DNA from: Mercurialis annua
Taxonomy: Eukaryota > Streptophyta > Magnoliopsida > Malpighiales > Euphorbiaceae
Reading direction: 5' to 3'
Assembly: GCF_937616625.2 (NCBI RefSeq)
Contig: NC_065570.1
Coordinates: 10,860,001-10,924,000, forward strand
Length of the DNA: 64,000 nucleotides
Part shown: piece by piece, positions 12,196-24,943 of the stretch
Numbering within the stretch: position 1 is the first letter of the stretch
Layout: each line of letters begins with the position of its first letter
The notes under the pieces: generated by a model
What the model was told of the DNA's origin: nothing
Database searches by the model: none
What the model saw: only the letters and a program-made list of their open reading frames with translations
Made by a program: the position numbers and the translations under genes

Positions 12196-12636
12196 GTCTA
12201 GTATTCTCTATATATTAGTAATATATTTTCTCTGTTACATGTAAAGGGGGAAAATAAGTTCCTACTATATAGAAGAACAATATAATACCCGAGAGAAATG
12301 TTTATGCAGACTCAGTCAACTATATCATTTATGGACTAACCCTATTACATTATGATACGTCTTTAAAACAAAGACATTATCGTAATATTACTATTTAAAA
12401 GTGTAAAAAGTAACAAACAAAATTATGATAGTGTCATTATTTTAATGACGTGTCCTAATGTGATAGGCTAGTATACGGATGACGTGATAGAATGAGTCTA
12501 CCTAAAATTCTCTCTATAACCGATTAGCTTCGTAAAAAAAGTATTTTTTAATGTATTTATTCAATTTAATAATTTTATACACGAGAGCAAATTTATGGAG
12601 GGACAAACCATAACCAAATAGAGAAATAAAATAATT

Positions 12637-13114
12637 TTTCTAAAATCTATTTTTGCTAAGGTATGAACTATCATGCACACTTGATTCTTAATAACATATA
12701 TGAACTAGTCGTAAATCCCGCGTATTTACGCGGAATTAAATTAATATTCATTTAAATAATAAATTTGTTAAAAATTATATATGAAAAATATGAAAAAAAA
12801 TCATATACATAATAACTAACAAATATTTTTAATATTAATAATAAATTATTTAAAAGTATTGAATATCTCTAATATTTTCTAAAATCTATTTTTGCTAAGG
12901 TATGAACTATCATGCACACTTGATTCTTAATAACATATATGAACTAGTCGTAAATCCCGCGTATTTACGCGGAATTAAATTAATATTCATTTAAATAATA
13001 AATTTGTTAAAAATTATATATGAAAAATATGAAAAAAAATCATATACATAATAACTAACAAATATTTTTAATATTAATAATAAATTATTTAAAAGTATTG
13101 AATATCTCTAATAT
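12637..13114. repeat. Perfect 239-bp tandem duplication
   Basis: Two copies with a period of 239 bp (TAAAATCTATTTTTGCTAAG starts at 12,641 and again at 12,880) look identical by eye. Each copy contains the hairpin CCGCGTATTTACGCGG in otherwise AT-rich sequence. Identity suggests a recent duplication. No gene. Confidence 0.85.
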
Positions 13115-13504
13115 CAATACTCTTTTAATAACAATTTTATATCAGTTTAATTTTAATAAAGTATAATATTAAAATAAAAAAACTAAATAAGTATTTTGTA
13201 TAAAATATGAGCTCGAAATATTAGATCAACTAAAATAATTATTATTAATAATATTTTTAATATCTAAATAATTGTTGATTATTTTTAATTTTAAAATTAT
13301 TATATCTCAAAAGACGTCTAATATTATGAGTTTTAGTTTTTATTTTAATATATGTTTATTTAGATTTTTATTTTTTTATTACAAATATTGCTAATGTATC
13401 TTACTAATGTAGTAATTATACGTTTAATAGTTTGATTTTAATAAATAGAGACCCACATCATCTATGACACAAAGTATTCATGCTGTAGAGAGTAAATATT
13501 AGGC

Positions 13505-13740
13505 TTAATTATTTAAAAAATTCCACCTTATAATATTTTTTCATTTATCCATGACCTAGGAAAAAATTTATTTGTACCCTATTTTTGATTTTTCGTTTTC
13601 AACTGTACCCCGAAATACTAAATTGATCTCTTTTCATATACAAAAAAGACTAAAATAATCCTTTAAATTTAACTATTATTCTAATAAGACATTAATCATA
13701 TTAATTGTACAAAAATACCTTCTTTTCCAAAAAAAAGTTT
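13505..13740. mobile_element. Half copy of the 56,160 MITE family
   Basis: The series TTAATTATTTAAAAAATTCC, then TTATTTGTACCCTATTTTTG and ATCTCTTTTCATATACAAAA parallels the left half of the element at 56,160-56,570. No matching inverted right end is found, so this is probably a truncated copy. Confidence 0.5.
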
Positions 13741-15483
13741 AAATTGATAATAAATATTTAATTTATATAATATACAATTATCTTAACCGTAATAAAAATT
13801 AAAATTTATGTAAATTTTTTTCTAAATTGATACACAATATTAAATTATCCATATCAAACCAATAACGAATTTTACAATTAAAAATTCGTAAAAACAATTA
13901 GTAGTTTACACACCTTAAGAACTCTACATAAGCTGAAAGTATATTAAAAATATAAAATTAAAATAAGGAGATTATAAAAAATGGAAACTCGTATTTGTAT
14001 CAATACAAACTTTGTTCTATCGTTTTTATTGCAATTTGTGTTGTAATACACAAGTTACTGTAGTCAATAGAAAAATAAATAAAACGAACTATATATTAGT
14101 GTTTGAAACTAAATTAAATGTTAATGTATTTTCTATTTATCACAATGACAAATAAAAAATTAAATTAAACTTGATATTTACTCTCTACAAGTTTAAACTA
14201 AATTAAACTTGATGAGTTATGTTCTATTTATCACAATGACAAATAAAAAATTACAAAATAATATATTTAGAAATAAAAATTGCCAGAGTGTGCATCTAAA
14301 CAAAATAACTATTATATATTGTGTATCAAATGATTAAAATGTTCATTTAAATCACTTGTCTTTGATGTTTTACTTTTTCAACACTCGAACAAATATATGG
14401 TACAATAAATAAGCAGACTGGAAAATGATCGTATGACATTTGAAATAAATATTAATACAAATAAAGAATCACATAGTAATTTCACCGGTTGATTTTTTAA
14501 AATTTGAAACAATTTTACTCAAATAAACAATTCAAAATGGAATTCTTAGAATAAACTGTTATTAAAGGAATTAAATATGGATCAAATATGATACACACGC
14601 AATTAAATTGGACTCAACTTATTTACCTTTCCGATAGTCTTGTTGTTTTTTTGGCTGAAAGGGTTGTAAAACAATAAGTAAATCCTGCCGAATTTGCGTC
14701 AGTCACCTCGACAAACTCCAAATTTCCACTCTAGGTTCATGGTTAACGTGACAAAAATAATCAATTTATAACCTAATACATCCAACACATGTGTCTTTAC
14801 TTCCAATATAAATCATATATTGCCGATAACCTCAAGCACAACTATATGTAAGTAGAAATAAGAGTTTCCATAGTAATAGGATTATGTATTTGAGATGAAT
14901 ACAATCTCTAATTTATTAAATATAGAGATTATCTAATAAAATGAAAGTAATGAAATTATCTATTAATAATAATTTTAATAAAATAAATAAATAAGTAGTC
15001 TATTTAAATGGGGAACTCATGAGAATGCTCTATTTGCTCAGAATCAATGAGAGGGTTCCGTTGGTCCTCTCAATTATATAATATATAGATATAGATAATT
15101 ATCCAACGCAACGGTTGCGCCACGTCATTCATACAACAAACCAATGAGGCGTTAGACATGTGTAAATGTTTAATGATAAAAAATAAGCAATAAATAAAAA
15201 TTTCTTATTGCAAATGATTATTGCCTTATTGTAAAAATGACGTGACACATCCGTTATATGGGATAAACACTCTTAAACTAGTATTAATAAAGAGAGGTTA
15301 TATATGCAAATAAAAAATTGAGTATAAATTAATTAAGGACTTATTTGCAACTTCGGGCTATTTTGTGTCCAAGGTTTTCGGGCCAAATAGCACGGCCCAA
15401 ACTTAATTACATTTATAATTACTATTTTTACATTAATTTATATTATATTAAAAATTGCCAATATTATTTATCATTATTATTTT
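13741..15483. other. Intergenic, no gene seen
   Basis: AT-rich. A direct repeat, TTCTATTTATCACAATGACA, occurs at about 14,131 and 14,221. A short hairpin (GAGAGGGTTCC..GGTCCTCTC) lies near 15,049-15,071. Nothing coding is supported. Confidence 0.4.
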
Positions 15484-18400
15484 TTTGAATAAAAACTACA
15501 TAAAAAGTCACTAGAAGTGGCAAAATCCGCTATTCAAAGCTTTCGCACAAGAAATGGCACATACAAAATGACACACTAAAAATTTAGGCTAAAAGCAACG
15601 GAACAAGAACAAAGTCATCTTTCCGGAATTAAAATACAGTAAGAATTTCTATTAAAATCACCCGAATAAGAAAAACTCATATACAAATTTTATAATGAAA
15701 AACCGCCTTCGTAAAGCAATTGTAGATCACAACATTTTATAGACATATCCTAAAAAACTCTTGAGTTCCTGCATTTCCAAATCTCCCAAACAATCAGAAA
15801 TCATAAAATCTGCCACAAGTTCGAATAAGCACCTTTTGGAACAATATTTTGCCCACTGAATCATAAAATCTGCAAAAAAAATGGAAAGAACCTAGATGAT
15901 GTTAAATTTTTGAAGAACACTACACCAAACTTCTCTAGCAAAATTACAGTGGACAAAAATATACTTTTGCGTTTCCTACATATCACAAATCAAACACAAA
16001 GATTTTCAAGAGGGACAATTGCACGTCTAGCTAAAAAATCAAGTGTGGAGACTATTATGTAAAAAAATTCAAATAAAAAAAATTATTCGAGGCGCAGCAT
16101 GAGATTTCCAAATCTGAGCAAAAGGAATAAAAATTTCCTTACCAGTTGCCACCACTGTTGTCTCTATAATTTCCGTCTCATATGACCAATAACCTTTTGC
16201 CTAGCCAACTCATCTTCTCCCACATGAAGTACATATTTGCAAATTCTCATCTGCACTATTCTGGACAGAAGCATTTGTTATGTTTTTTCGGTTCATAACG
16301 CAGCGGAATTTCAAAAATTTATCTAAAACCGAAACCAAGATCCATGTAATTCGAATTAACAGAATAAGTACTTACTTGTATGTCGAATTCAACAGCAATG
16401 TAGGAAGGAAGGAGGTGGTTCACTTTGGTGATACCTGGCCTCGGATCAGAAACGCCTCCAAAAGAACGCGTCTTCTACGAGTATCCACACGAACAAACCT
16501 TAGCCAAAACTAGTGCTTGTGTGCTAGCACTATTGCTTCACAAGCAATTTCGAATTTTAGTGATTTAGTGAATAATGAATTTCGTTATTCTCAAACCAAT
16601 TGCTTAATGTGTATTTATAGTGATACAATAACACTAGGGTTTGAGACAAATTCGAATTTCAATTTCATTGCAATTCTTACAAGTTTATGTTTATCAAACA
16701 CTTTTTTTTGATAATCATCCATACATATTAATTATTTATTATCTTCAAAAAATAATAAATTAAGGAAAACACTTATCCTTAATTTCAAATTAATATATAT
16801 TTATTAATATATATATATTACGAATTATATATATATATATATATATAAAAATTAATCACTTAATCACATTGGGCTTATACAATCCATAACTGTTTTGGGC
16901 ATATTCTTAGTGTTCGACCCTGTAGGTTCATATAACGTTGGCAGTAGGCCCGAAATCCCTATTTCAGCCTACAAGTCATAAGTGGCCTCTAGCAAGACAT
17001 TATGACTACCCAAGTTAAATGAATATCGACAATCCGATTTAACCATTTACAATAATATTTTAATCCCTTTGTCACTCGATATCCAGATTGAATATAAGGC
17101 ATAGTCCTGTCATCCTTATAATATTCAATCATTAGTTTTTTGACTCTAAGTAGACTGAAAATGATAACTCCTTATCAAGTAGCATGGCCATACATTTCCT
17201 TCAGTCTATCTTCTTCAAGGGGCCCATAGATATCTTACTCAAATAAATGAGGGACAAATTCCTTCTCAGTCACTCACATTTCTCACATAGTTACTTTCAT
17301 ATCCAATGACAATCTATTCCATTATCCTGTTAAAGATAATGTAAGACTGTATCAAAATATGAAATAGCTATGTAGAAATCCATGATGATTTCAAGGTCAA
17401 AGGATTATACTAATAGAACTGTAATGAGAATTACTTATGACAGTGATCTATGTAGTATTCTCACAGTGGGTCATCCAGTGCCTTATTTCTCAAATAGCAC
17501 CTATGATTTGACTTAATATCTCATATACATGATTAGTAAAACATAATCATCAGTCAACATCATACTAGTCTCAATGTTCTATTAAGACTAAGGATATATG
17601 GTATATAATTATTTTATTAAACCTAAAGGTTCTACTATCAAGTCACATACTTGATGACCTTAGAAATAATTAACCATTCAAGTCTTTAATCATTAATATA
17701 AAATGATAAAACTGCCAATCAATAAATTACAAAATGATAAAGTCAAAACATGGTCAAACATGATTGACCTAGTGCATATCACTAACAGCATTCAAATGAC
17801 GTCCACGTTCCTCAAGATTGCTCCCAGCTGCATGGGCAGAAAAGGACGAAACTGCCGCAACCATTTTTTTTATAAAACGAAGCCGGAGAAAAATCTCATG
17901 AAGGTTAGTTCCAATACATGAAATCCAGTCCGTTTTCATCCCTTCTAATATCATTAAAAATATTCTGACAATCAGTGAGTAATACGATTCCGCTCCCCTC
18001 AAACATGTCTCCATTTCTGACCATCTCGCCAAATATGAGAAATAAGTACATATTTTTTATTTGAAATATTGAAAAGTCTTAGAAACGTCTCGAAAGTCAT
18101 TACCATCCAATTATCATACCACAATGAAATATAGGCATCATCTCTCATCTTATAACGAACTTTTGCAATAAAAACTCTCTAAACAAATTTATCACAACAA
18201 CATTGTTTTTTAATATCCTTCCAAATACAAAAGAGCTTCTTTGAATCATCAAGAATTAAAGAATCTCTATCCGAGATAGAGGAACTAGTAGAGACAATAT
18301 TGTACCAAAGAGAATCCTTTTACTAAAACATAATTTTTAAACAAAAAATTTGATTTCTAACTTTGAGATTAGGAATACCACTATCACCCAAATCAAAATC

Positions 18401-18860
18401 TTGACAGATAACTTTCTAGGGAACTTTACAATGCATCGTTGAAGAAATGTCGCCTTTACAGAGAAAGCGTTTCATATAAAACTCCAACTTATTCTGAAAC
18501 GCACAAGGCATACTGAACACCGACATAAAGTAAACCAGAACGCTAAATAGAACTGAGTTTATAAGGACTAACCTGCCTATAGGAGAAAGCAAGTACCCCT
18601 TCCATAACGCCAACTTAGCTTTAAATCTGTCCATAACATGATCCCGAAATCCAGATACTAGTTGACGCTTCACCAGAGGCAAACCAATATACTTAATAGG
18701 AAGACTTGATCTTACAACCCACTACATGTGCAGCAACCGCTAAATCACTATCATTAATATTAAATTCCATAATGGAATTTTTATGGAAATTAATTTTCAG
18801 GCCAGAAACCACTTCAAAGCAACGAAGAATACTCGTCGTATTCTTCAGCTGCATACGAAT
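15484..18860 (-). pseudogene. 5'-truncated, decayed LINE (non-LTR reverse transcriptase), split by a solo LTR
   Basis: On the minus strand, 18,416-18,860 encodes fragments of a LINE reverse transcriptase C-terminal part: a LSGLKINFHK-like stretch, then after a frameshift IKYIGLPLVK, the KAKLALWKGYLLSPIGRLVL block and LVYFMSVFSMP. These match the 'GWK..LS..GR..LI.SVL...P.Y.MS' pattern of plant LINEs. The 3' part (15,740-15,800) contains the end-of-ORF motif IWEIWKCRNS, and the body ends in an A-rich tail at 15,484-15,500 on the minus strand. The LTR at 16,276-17,787 interrupts it. Many stops and frameshifts make it non-functional. A related 3' end lies at 61,665-61,790. Confidence 0.75.
16276..17787 (-). 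mobile_element. Solo LTR (1512 bp) of a probable Ty1/copia element
   Basis: On the minus strand the unit starts TGTTAGTGATATGCACTAGG and ends CATAACA. It is flanked by the 5-bp direct repeat GCATT (16,271-16,275 and 17,788-17,792). There is no internal region, PBS or second LTR, so it is a solo LTR left by LTR-LTR recombination. Phrases such as AGTAGCATGGCCATACATTT and GGGGCCCATAGATATCTTAC are familiar from plant copia LTRs (recall, not searched). It sits inside the LINE relic and is therefore younger. Confidence 0.85.
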
Positions 18861-19178
18861 AAATTACTGTAAAAAAATCAACGATTTATTTGGAATCGAT
18901 CAAAAAATGATATGCGAGACAAGTCAAATGCCACAAATTATTAATTATACTATTAAGTTGATTATTTAATTTAAAATTTAATATAAACCCACAAAATGGC
19001 GGATAACATAAAGACCCCACTATTTTGAAATTAAAATTTACTATAATATATTTGTACTTTTAAATAAGATTAAATAAATTCTTATGAATTTGTTTATTAA
19101 TCAAACATAAAATAAGAAGATTAATCATCTAAGTCTTTTATTCAGTCAACTATTTATTTAAAACAATATTTTATATTT
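18861..19178. other. Intergenic, no gene seen
   Basis: AT-rich spacer beyond the 5'-truncated LINE. No supported feature. Confidence 0.35.
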
Positions 19179-19463
19179 CTTCCGTCCCAAATTGATAAGC
19201 AGTTTAGGACAAACACAATTATCAAAAAAAATAAGTTTATCTAAAAAAAATGAGTTGATTTAGGTCAAAAATACCACACTCATCCTCATTTAATATATTA
19301 GTAATATTTTCTTTTAGTATTTGTGTTTTATTTTGAATGAATTTCATTATAATAAGTGAGAGTGTATTTAACAATTCATCATCCAGGTAATAAATGTCTG
19401 TCTATAATTTGGAATAAATAAAAATAAAAATAGTGCCTATCAATTCGGGATTGAGGGAGTATT
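19179..19463. mobile_element. MITE with CTCCGTCCC-type ends
   Basis: The left end TTCCGTCCCAAATTGATAAG is complementary, with few mismatches, to the right end (CTATCAATTCGGGATTGAGG). About 285 bp, non-coding. This end sequence is typical of plant mariner/Stowaway-like MITEs, which duplicate TA, but the exact borders are uncertain. Confidence 0.65.
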
Positions 19464-19859
19464 AATTAAGAAAGAGATTAAATTCTTCTATAATTTAAAT
19501 TTGCCTCAACATTGATATATAAAACAAAAATAAAAATTTCAAATTACAAGTTAAAAATCATTCGATTATACATTAAAAAATACATTAAAAATTTACATCT
19601 ATATTTATTTATATATTAATTTGTCAAATATTATTATTATATTTCAATACATGTATTTATCTTTTTTATTAAAAGTAATTTACGAAGTAAATTGAATGAT
19701 ATTCAATAACGTATACATATTTATGTATGAGTAACGATGTGATTATTCAATATTTTAATGATGTATAAATAAGTCAAGGACAATTATACAAAATATTTTA
19801 GTGGTAATTTCTCAGAATACATGTTTCGGCATTTTAATTACAATTTTACATTTCAAGTT

Positions 19860-20790
19860 TTGACTTTTCTTTTCTGACTTTTTTTATTTATGAAAAATAT
19901 TTTTTTTTTAATTTCACAAATACCTTTTTGGGTTTTCAATTTCGGTTTTCGGTTTTTGTGTATATATAGTGTATATATAATGTTAATTTTTATTTTTTAT
20001 AGATTTTTTTCCTGGAATATTTTTTTATTTTTTATAGTGTAACAGTAGTGTATATATAGTATTTTTATGGTGTTTCTATAGTGTAAAATTAGTGTGTATA
20101 TAGTGTATAAGTAATGTATATATAGTATATAAGTAGTGTATATATTGTATTTTAGTGCATTTATGACATTTTGTAGTGTATTTTATGGGTTACACCATGA
20201 AACACTGCAAATACACCATAAACACTGTAAATACACCATAAACACTGTAAATGCACCTTAAATATACTAAAAAGGGCAGAAATACACTATAAATACACCA
20301 AAAATACACTAAAACGTAAATATATTATAAAATTACTACAAATGCACCATAAATTAATTTGTTTTTTACAAAATCAGTAGCAATAAACAAATATATGAAT
20401 AAGAGAAAGACAAAATAAATAATTATATGTATAATAGAACAATTTTATAAACAAAAAATTATAGATCTACAATAATTTATTTACAAAATATTTAAATCAC
20501 TATAAAAAATCTAAAAAATTACACAAATCTAAAAATGAGTTGAAAATTCCATTGAACGAACGGAAGAGACGAACGGACTAGCGCGAACGAAAAAGACGAA
20601 CGAAAAAACGACCAAAACGACGAAAAATCCATCGGAAGTAGACGAACGGAAGCGCGAACGGAAAAACGAACCGAAAAGTAACTGGAGGAGAAAAACTGAA
20701 AATCAAACGAAAAAGAGGAAGAAAAGAAGAGAGAATTTTGAGATAGAAGAGAGAGAAAAGAGAGAAAAAGGAGTGGTTATGTAAAAAATT
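19860..20790. repeat. Low-complexity repeat block with a 20-bp minisatellite and a CGAACGG cluster
   Basis: First half: repeated GTGTATATATAGT phrases. Around 20,200-20,265: about three tandem copies of a 20-bp unit (AATACACCATAAACACTGTA). From 20,555 to 20,700: repeated GACGAACGGAAG/GCGCGAACG motifs, locally CpG-rich in AT-rich DNA. The outer parts are weakly inverted (pyrimidine-rich TTTTCTTTTCTGACTTTTTT on the left, purine-rich GAAAAAGAGGAAGAAAAG on the right), so this may be a foldback or Mutator-like element. Borders not established. Confidence 0.45.
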
Positions 20791-21542
20791 AATTTAAAAT
20801 GAGATAAGACTTCTTTATATAATGAGTATTTTTGATAAATAAGTTAGCTTATTAGGTAAAATAGGAAAATAAGGAAAAGATGGGTTAAAATAGTGTAAAT
20901 ATTTTGCCAAAAACAGATATTTGAAAAATAATTCCAATATTTTACTATTCAAAACTACATAATTTAAAATTTAATGTTTTAATCTATATAAACTTTATGA
21001 ATCCATATTTGGAACCACATCTTTTTGACGGAAAAATCACAATAAATCAAATTATGTTATAAAATATTAATGCAATTTATGATCAAATTACTTGTGACGT
21101 ATGACTTGACGTGCCATATTCTCTTTCAATTATTATATGAGCTATAAATCATTGAATTTTTAAATATAATTAAAAAAAATTAAAAAGTGATGAATGACAT
21201 TGATAATTTTCAAAGTTTGTGATAGATGGTATTATAAATCAATGTAAAAATTGTAGTTTAAACGAAAGTGATTTTTTTTTTAAATTTGGAAATTTGGTCA
21301 CGGTAAGTTAGAAAATAATTTTTTTTAATATGTTATAAAATATGAATTCTCACTTTCTTGGATAAATATCATGTAAAATTTTAAACTCGAAACTTCTATC
21401 TATTTTCATTAACCAAATAAGTTCCCGATCCCTGATTAGCTGCATTATTACATTTTGCAATCAGTGACCAGAATATTGTGTACTAGTCTTAGCCATAAAT
21501 ATCCAATTTACCAATCCATGGGAATCATGAGATAATTGTTCT
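20791..21542. other. Intergenic flank of element A
   Basis: AT-rich, no supported gene. The last five bases (GTTCT, 21,538-21,542) are the left target duplication of element A. Confidence 0.5.
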
Positions 21543-22174
21543 TGATGGATACCGAATCCTACAGTAAATATAATGGAGTCGAGTCACAGGAGATCCACTC
21601 TCAGGTGATACCGGACTCCCCCTGAAGGTCCGAAAATATGAAGGAGACGCCGAATCCCTTAAGATTCGGTGATATGCCAACTGATACTGAATCCCTTGAG
21701 ATTCGGTGATATGCCAATAAAGACCGAATCCCACATGATCCGCCCAAAGCGCGTTAGGTCCGGGATTCGGGTAATCGACCAAGAATGGAAGTATTGTCCT
21801 ATTCGGACACAAACACTATATATGGAAGGATAAGCTCTACCTTAGAAAGATAAGACTATTTAGGAAGATGTTCCTAAATAGGACTCTTATCAGATTAATG
21901 TAGATCTCGACAAATCAGGAGAATCCCTACAATGTTGCCGAATCCCTACAAAGCAGGATTCACCTGCCTATTATGACTCTACAAGGTATATTCGACTACT
22001 ATAAAAGGAGCACGAGGTATGCCTAGAATCACAATTACATTCATATACACAAAACACTGCTCAAAGCTCTAAACTGACTTTAGCATCGGAGAGTTAATCG
22101 GACAACCACAGTCTGGTTAGCTTCTACCTTGTTTTGCAGGTCTTACTCACCGGCTCAGAAGGCAGACTCCATCA
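21543..22174 (+). repeat. 5' LTR of element A
   Basis: 632 bp, TG...CA ends. It contains two small hairpins with GATTCGG arms (CCGAATC..GATTCGG at about 21,650-21,670 and 21,690-21,710). A strong TATA box (TATAAAAG) lies at 22,000-22,007, so transcripts should start at about 22,030, leaving a short R-U5 of about 145 nt. Confidence 0.9.
22000..22007 (+). promoter_or_regulatory. LTR TATA box
   Basis: ACTACTATAAAAGGAGCACG is a near-consensus plant TATA box in the 5' LTR of A. The same site in the 3' LTR is at 40,171-40,177. Confidence 0.65.
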
Positions 22175-22193
22175 ATTGGCGCCGTCTGTGGAA
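22175..22193 (+). other. Primer binding site of element A
   Basis: ATTGGCGCCGTCTGTGGAA directly follows the CCATCA end of the 5' LTR. TGGCGCCGTCTGTGG is a common PBS in plant gypsy elements of the Tat/Athila group. The matching tRNA was not verified. Confidence 0.7.
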
Positions 22194-22259
22194 AAAGCTT
22201 TACTAAACTTCAAATAGAAGGAGCTTTTCTGAACTCAAAAACAAATTTCATTGAAGAAG

Positions 22260-24743
22260 ATGACTTCTGAAAGAGTGAAGCTGAAAGACAAACAACCAAT
22301 GGACCCAAAAAATACTCCGGAGATAATCAACGTGACGGAAGACGGGCTTCACAACTCTGGGGAGAAAAGCAATACCGGAGGGCCCTCTTTTTCAACACCT
22401 CAATACCAAACTAATCCGATGAGGGGAAGCAACCCAATTGCTTTCAATCTGAACACTGAAGAACAACAAGCGCCGAGCGTAGCAGCACAAGATTCGTACA
22501 ACGAAATGCTGAAAAAGGTACTAGAATCGGTCCAAGCAAATCTGGACAGATTGGCTAGCGAAGCCAAAAGAACGAATGATAGGCACGAAGAAACCATGAA
22601 AATCCTGAGGAAAAATTTCAGCCCTACAGCTCCCAGAAGAAGAGGGAGAACAGAAAACGCAAACCCAAGCCGCCGAGAGACGAGAGCGGAAAACAATAAA
22701 AGCAAGGAACCCCGAACCAGAGGGAATGGAGAAAGAAACGAAGCAAGAAACCAACGAGAGAATAGAACAAGCGATGAAGAAAGTCCGAATAGAAACAAAT
22801 CCAACGAGGAATCACCAGAGACACCCAGAAATGAGCATAACCAGGAGGACGCCCGAAGTGGTTTGAATTCAAAGAGAGACGAACGAAGAGAGAAGGAAAG
22901 AGAAGACGCCCCCCCAAAGAGCAAGCGACAGGAAAGAGATGCAGGGAAAGAACAAACTAAGAAAAAACACCAAGAAGGAGAGGGCGAATCGTCAGAAACA
23001 TCCCAAAAAAGCAATGCCACATACGTAGTGGAAGAAGATTTTGAAGAAAAGATCGCCAAAGCACTCAAAAAACTGAAATCTGAAGAGTTGGACATAGACG
23101 ATCTCAGGTTGAAAGGATCCCCCCTCTCGCCTGAGATCATGGAGGAAACTATCCCACACAGCATGAAGTTGCCGATCCTGCCAACTTTCAATGGGGAAGG
23201 AGACCCCCGAGATCATACATCTAGATTCACAGCGACTATGGGGCTACTCAGCGTATCAGACGCCATTCTATGCAGGGTCTTCCCCACCACACTCACGGGC
23301 ACAGCCCAGAGATAGTATAACAAATTTAAACCAGGCTCAATCAAGAGCTTCGCTTCGCTCTCAGCAGAATTCCTCAATAGATACCTCACAAACATTCCAG
23401 CAAAAACTACTTCCAGCATCCTAAGATCATGCATCCAAGAAGAAGGAGAAACCTTACGAAGCTACATCGAACGATTCAACAAGAAAGCTATGAAGATTGA
23501 CAACCTGAACGTCGACATGGCGACAGAAGCATTGCGAGAAGGAACGCGATTCGGAAAACTGGTGGACAAGCTACTAGTCAATAAGCCCACGACTTTCTCG
23601 AACTTGATGGGCATAGCTCAGAAATACTTCGAGCTAGACGAAGGGCAAAGGGCGATTCGTGGAAAGGAAGCAAAAGGAAAAGAGTCAAAAGAGAAATCCA
23701 GAGAAAAGACCAAGTCGAAACCTGATGATAGGAGAGGAAGGCCAGAAGAGAACAGACGATTCGCCCCCCAGACAAGATATGAATCAAGATATGACCCCAG
23801 AGATGACGAGAATAACTTCACTCCGCTAAACACCAGCCGAACTAATGTCCTCATGTGGATCAAAGAAAATGTCAAAAACGTGGTATGGCCACCAAAGATG
23901 AAAGCAGAGATAAGAGACACCAGAAAATACTGCAAATTTCACGACGATTACGGACATGAAACGGATATCTGCAGAGATTTAAAGGTCGAGATCGAAAGGA
24001 TGATCGACACAGGCGAGCTGAGGAAATTTATGGCCCGAAAAGAGAAGAGCAATGACAAAGGAGAAAAAAGAAGCAGAGAAGACAAACCAAAAGAGAAAGA
24101 AGACGAACGCCCATCCAAAATACTGGGAACCATACACATGATCAATGGAGGAGGACATAGCAGCTCTACGATCAGGAGAAAGCAGAGGAAAGAAGTGATG
24201 AACATCAGAGAAACTCACATGCCGCCGGTAATCTTTGATGGAGAAGACTATGAATACGTCAAAGCACCCCACAACGATGCTTTGGTAGTAACTACTATCA
24301 TTGAAAATTGAAACATGGAGCGAATCCTAATCGACGAAGGAAGCGCAGTAAACCTTATGACAAACGCAGCGTACAAAATGCTTGGAGGAACGGCGTCAAG
24401 GCTACGTCGAGTCCCAATTCCGCTATCAGGACTCGGTGGCCCCTCCATCAATCCACTGGGAGCAGTCACCTTGGAAGTAATAATCGGCCCAGAAAGAGGA
24501 ATCAACAAGAAAGTCATGTCACTATTCAACATAGTAGACATGGAATTAACATACAACGCCATCCTAGGAAGACCTTTCCTCCATGATTCGGCGGCAGTGA
24601 CTAGCATAAGAGCATTGACAATGAAAATACCAACCGAGAAAGGACTAGTGACGCTGAGAGGAGACCAAGGAATAGCCAAGAAATGCTATGACGAGTCCGT
24701 AGTGGATCTTCAAGAGAACAAGACCGAAAAGAAGGAAGAATAG
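22260..24743 (+). pseudogene. gag-pro: Element A gag-protease, two nonsense codons
   Basis: A single frame of 828 codons from ATG 22,260, interrupted by TAG at 23,313-23,315 and TGA at 24,309-24,311. The N-terminal ~270 residues are highly charged (Arg/Glu/Lys/Asn-rich). From about 23,140 comes the Gag core: MKLPILPTFNGEGDPRDH, FPTTLTGTAQR, SLSAEFLNRYL, and YIERFNKKAMKIDNL. At 23,929-23,972 is a zinc-finger-like YCKFHDDYGHETDIC. The protease starts near 24,315: RILIDEGSAVNLM, then MELTYNAILGRPFLH. The active-site triplet reads Asp-Glu-Gly where Asp-Gly-Gly or Asp-Thr/Ser-Gly is usual. Both stops fall where Trp is expected (TGG to TAG/TGA). The frame ends 24,741-24,743 with no pol downstream. 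An upstream in-frame TTG at 22,251 was not preferred. Confidence 0.88.
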
Positions 24744-24943
24744 GAAAGGAAAATGACCCATCATCGGTAACGATTTTATGTCTTACCCGATGGCGTCAAA
24801 TCTATCTTTAATGTTTTGTATGCAGTCTTTTTATCAATAAAAGTTCAATTTCCCTACTATATGATTAGCCAGACGAATCAATAAAGAAATAAAAATCAAG
24901 AACAGCCACGAATGATTAAATCAAAGATGAAAGATGAAAAAAT

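Noticed and set aside
12720..12740. Helitron-type terminal hairpin (CCGCGTATTTACGCGG)
   Set aside because: No CTAG/CTRR 3' end or TC 5' end in the expected positions, so it is reported only as part of the tandem duplication.
22400..23191. Long open frames on the minus strand under gag
   Set aside because: Ser/Phe/Leu-rich mirror of a charged purine-rich coding strand. They have no domain and are explained by gag on the plus strand.
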